Source: Phalacrocorax aristotelis
Lineage: Eukaryota > Chordata > Aves > Suliformes > Phalacrocoracidae
Assembly (NCBI RefSeq): GCF_949628215.1
Contig: NC_134276.1
Span: 67,682,233-67,746,232, forward strand
Direction of reading: 5' to 3'
Length of the DNA: 64,000 nucleotides
This document shows, piece after piece, positions 60,901-64,000 of this stretch. The position numbers and the translations under genes were made by a program. Every line of letters begins with the position of its first letter. Positions within the stretch are counted from its first letter, which is position 1. Below the pieces are notes generated by a model. The model ran no database searches, was not told the DNA's origin, and worked only from the letters and a program-made list of their open reading frames with translations.

Positions 60901-63900
60901 CACTTCAACCTGGCACAGCTGCAGAAAGAGCATCCTCCCCTGGTTTCTGCTGCTCATTTTCCTTCCTCTGCATTACAGAAAAAAAAGAATTGTGCAGTTT
61001 CTAGGATGCACAGGATTAAGGCCTGATTCAGCTTAAAAAACATGAGGGGAAAAAAAATATAAAAACACACCATTGCTCTGGCAGCTGCCAGGAGATGTGT
61101 GTTAGCACAAAAGGGTGGTGTATGGACATAAGCAGCAGGAAGCATGAGAAAGTCTTGACCACTTCTTTTCTACGGTCTTAGTGCCTTAAGATGTAAATAA
61201 AATTACAGACAGACTTCTGGCAGGTAACAAACCACTTGACAAACAAGATGGCCTTCACTTTACAGACAATGGAAGGAGAGGCCAGATGTTGGTAGCCACA
61301 ACAAGCAGCAGCTGACTGTGCAGAGGGCCAAGAAAGCTGTGGCTGTAAAGAGCATGGAGGAAGACAACATGAGACCTTTTGTGAGTGAAGGACAGAGAGA
61401 GAAGTCAGAACCTACCAAATAAGACTTACTTTCTCCTAGCACTCAAGATGACTCACTACATGGCGCAACAGTAGTTAGTACAAACGCAGTTACATGGAGG
61501 TATCAAGCCGCAAAGTCCATACATGTTGTCTTTTACCTGACAACACTTGGGCAAAGGTCTGTGCTCAGCAGGCTGTAGGTCTGCTCTCTCTGTATGACGT
61601 GAACATACAACACAAGCCTGCATCCTGAGGCCTGTAAAAGGGTCTCTATAAGTCTCTTGTGTCCCAGCTGACAACTGCATCCAAGCTGACTGGGACCATC
61701 AGGTTTTGCAGCAGTTCCACAGAGGGAGCCCACAAGTAGCAAAGTGTTCCCAGAAGGAGCGTGAAAAAGTAAAAGCTATGGTTCTTACAGAGGATGACAG
61801 CAGGAGCTGCTAGGGGACACAAGAAGTCTGAGTGTGGTGCCTGCATCTGTACTGTCAACATAACTTCTAAATCCACTAATGCTTCTCCTTATAATCTCTT
61901 TTGCAGAGATTCACTCAGGAGATTGTGCTGTAGCAGCTGGCAGAGACTAGGGCCTCTGAAGGGCTCTGATGAAGCACAACAGCTTAGTGGTTTAGGGCTA
62001 AATGAAAGTATTGAATGCTTCCTAAGGAGAAGCTACTAGGTAACAGTTTTTAAACTGATTTTTTTTGTTTCCTCTGCAGAGGCTAAAGGAAGCTCACATG
62101 CCTGTTGTATTTTAAAATAAATTAATACTTAATGTTCAAGAGCTGAGCACTCAGCAATTTTAATTTGCCCTTCCATTCAGATGAATTTTCCCATCCACCG
62201 ATCCAGCTGACTGTTCATGGTGTGCAACATGGGACTGCAGGCTGGCTCAGCAAGGCCCCAGCTGCTTTCAAGGCTTTCTGAAATGCAGAGGTGTCAGCAG
62301 TGCGCACAGGCTCAGAGGGCACACTGGTGAAGACCTACAGGAAAGCTCATAAGAAAACCAGTTATATCTGAGGCCATTTGTGGGGTAGTGTTTATTCTTT
62401 GCAGCTAAGAGTGCCATAAAAAATTTTTAAAAATTAGAATTAAAAAAAGGAAGTCAAGGAAGTTCACAAGACAAGCGTTAGATTCTTCAGAACAGTTTGT
62501 TTTTAAGATGAATTGACTCTATGTTCTTGCTTATGGTTTTATAGCCTCGTCTTACTTGCTCACTGAAACAAATTCATGAGCTGCCCACAAGAAAATCAGT
62601 TACCTTCACAAAACTCAATTGGAAGCTGCACTCCCCTAATATACCCAGTGCTTGCTTTTCACTCATGAACTACCTGTAGCAAAGGTTCTGCCCCCCTCCA
62701 CCTTTGCTGCTTTTCCCACTGACAAATTCAGCTATACAGACACTTACTTGAGCATTGCTTAATTACCACACTCTTTTCTTAAATGCCTAAGCACTAGAAC
62801 GAAACTAGCTATGAACAAACCTCAGTGAGATTTCAGATCATGTGGAAAAACATGAACTGTTGCAGTTTGCTGTATACCTTCCTAAAGCAAACAGTGTGGC
62901 ATGAAGAAAATGCTGGACTACATTCTGAAGTGCTTTTTCCCCACCACCCCCAATATAATCATTGACCCCTTTCTTCATCATTCTCTTTTTCTCACTTGTA
63001 AGACACATTGCCATGAAAACCTGCACGGAAACAGCACTACATACTGTAGAAATACCTTATTTCACAATTCCCTTATCCAAACTGCTAAGCTCTACTCTCA
63101 CTTACTGCTCAAATAACAAATAGCTGTGGAAACTAGCCAGAGTCAAAGAGTGCCCAGGTCAGCTACAGAAGAGAAGATGACAACGGGAAAAGAAGGCTTC
63201 TGCAGACAAAAGCTTGCTTGGGCTCTGATTTTCAAGTTTTGTTTCTAAAAGCCAATGTCTGGATTTAAAACAAGATAAAGTCCAAACATTATGATTCAGT
63301 GATTAAAACCTCAGGATTTTTCTACGTATTTCAACTAATACATTCTATTTACTGAACAGTACCTTGCAAATCACGGTTACAGAATGCTTCATGAGCTAAT
63401 CTAAGTATTTTCTCTGCATTGTAGAAAGTGAACTAAAGAGTCTTCAAATCAAGGCCATACAGGCAAAAATTTGAATGAAGATTTAAAACCTGTCTGGTCA
63501 AATGAATAGAAAGGTAGAAAAACAGGCTGCACGCTGCCATACTGTTAAAGTTGTCATTGCCTTATTGCTTTTCATGAAGCAAGAAGCTGCATGTGTTACA
63601 CATTAAGAAGGACCTTTTCAGACCGTTATTTCTAGCATTTCAGGAATTTCACTGAACAATCCATTGCTACTATAATGTTACCAGGTCTCATTTAGCTGAA
63701 GACAAAACCTTTACATGAAAGCTGGCTGTGGCATGGCATACTCTCTAGAACAAAACAAAGTGAGGAAAACACTTCTGAAGGTCCTTTAATATACCACCTA
63801 ACTACTGGAAACAGACCATGGTGAGAGTGGAAGGATGTTCCAGTTAATCTATGTTTGCAGAGTCCCAGACATCACAGGGTCTTAACCCACAATTAGGATT

Positions 63901-64000
63901 CAAAGGATATGGACGGACACCAGCCTATCCTTGTTATTCACTCTGCCTCATCACAGCAGACTGTGGAGAGGAAGATTTCAAATGTACCTACTTGCAGAGC

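Larger units (their letters stand above)
40990..64000 (-). other. Large RASA3 intron, continuing beyond the window
   Basis: No exon encoding the expected preceding C2A-C2B linker (human [20 protein letters not shown] region) or C2A could be found in this 23-kb stretch. It is therefore inferred to be one intron that continues past 64000. It holds three CR1-derived pieces, the unidentified degenerate block at 46760-47820, G-rich repeats near 44565, 45524 and 60196-60236, and otherwise unique AT-rich sequence. Confidence 0.65.

Overview
The window is vertebrate genomic DNA from a bird or close relative. It carries CR1 LINE copies that end in the avian-type 8-bp repeat, AT-rich introns with vertebrate splice sites, and a gene spread over many small exons. 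I cannot name the species.

The one protein-coding gene I can support is the 3' four-fifths of RASA3 (GAP1-IP4BP), a Ras/Rap GTPase-activating protein, on the minus strand. I placed 19 coding exons between 40989 and 8362 by matching short translated stretches and splice sites. Joined, they give 686 whole codons plus a stop with no frame break. They cover the C2B domain, the RasGAP domain (arginine finger in exon 25740-25854, FLR motif in 22828-22934), the PH domain, the Btk-type zinc motif and the C-terminal tail. About the first 150 residues (5' UTR, promoter, C2A) were not found, so they should lie beyond position 64000. A 3' UTR of about 1.8 kb probably ends near 6605, using an ATTAAA signal.

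Layout by region: 1-6600 is intergenic sequence downstream of RASA3, with a broken CR1 at 271-1765 and a weak tRNA-like patch near 6327-6398. From 6605 to 8437 is the RASA3 last exon. From 8438 to 40989 are RASA3 exons and introns; the last intron before 40909 has a GC donor. From 40990 to 64000 is one intron of more than 23 kb. It holds an ancient CR1 (43960-44480, plus strand), a younger CR1 (51449-52790, minus strand, same sense as RASA3), a probable old CR1 3' end near 54895, and an unidentified degenerate coding-like stretch at about 46760-47820.

I see no operon, CRISPR, phage or other bacterial feature, and no convincing new biological system. The items most worth a second look are the GC-AG intron, a 129-bp segment bounded by 13-bp inverted repeats at 39581-39709, the unidentified degenerate coding-like block, and G-quadruplex-capable and hairpin sequences in RASA3 introns. 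Family assignments and comparisons with human RASA3 rest on memory, with no database search.
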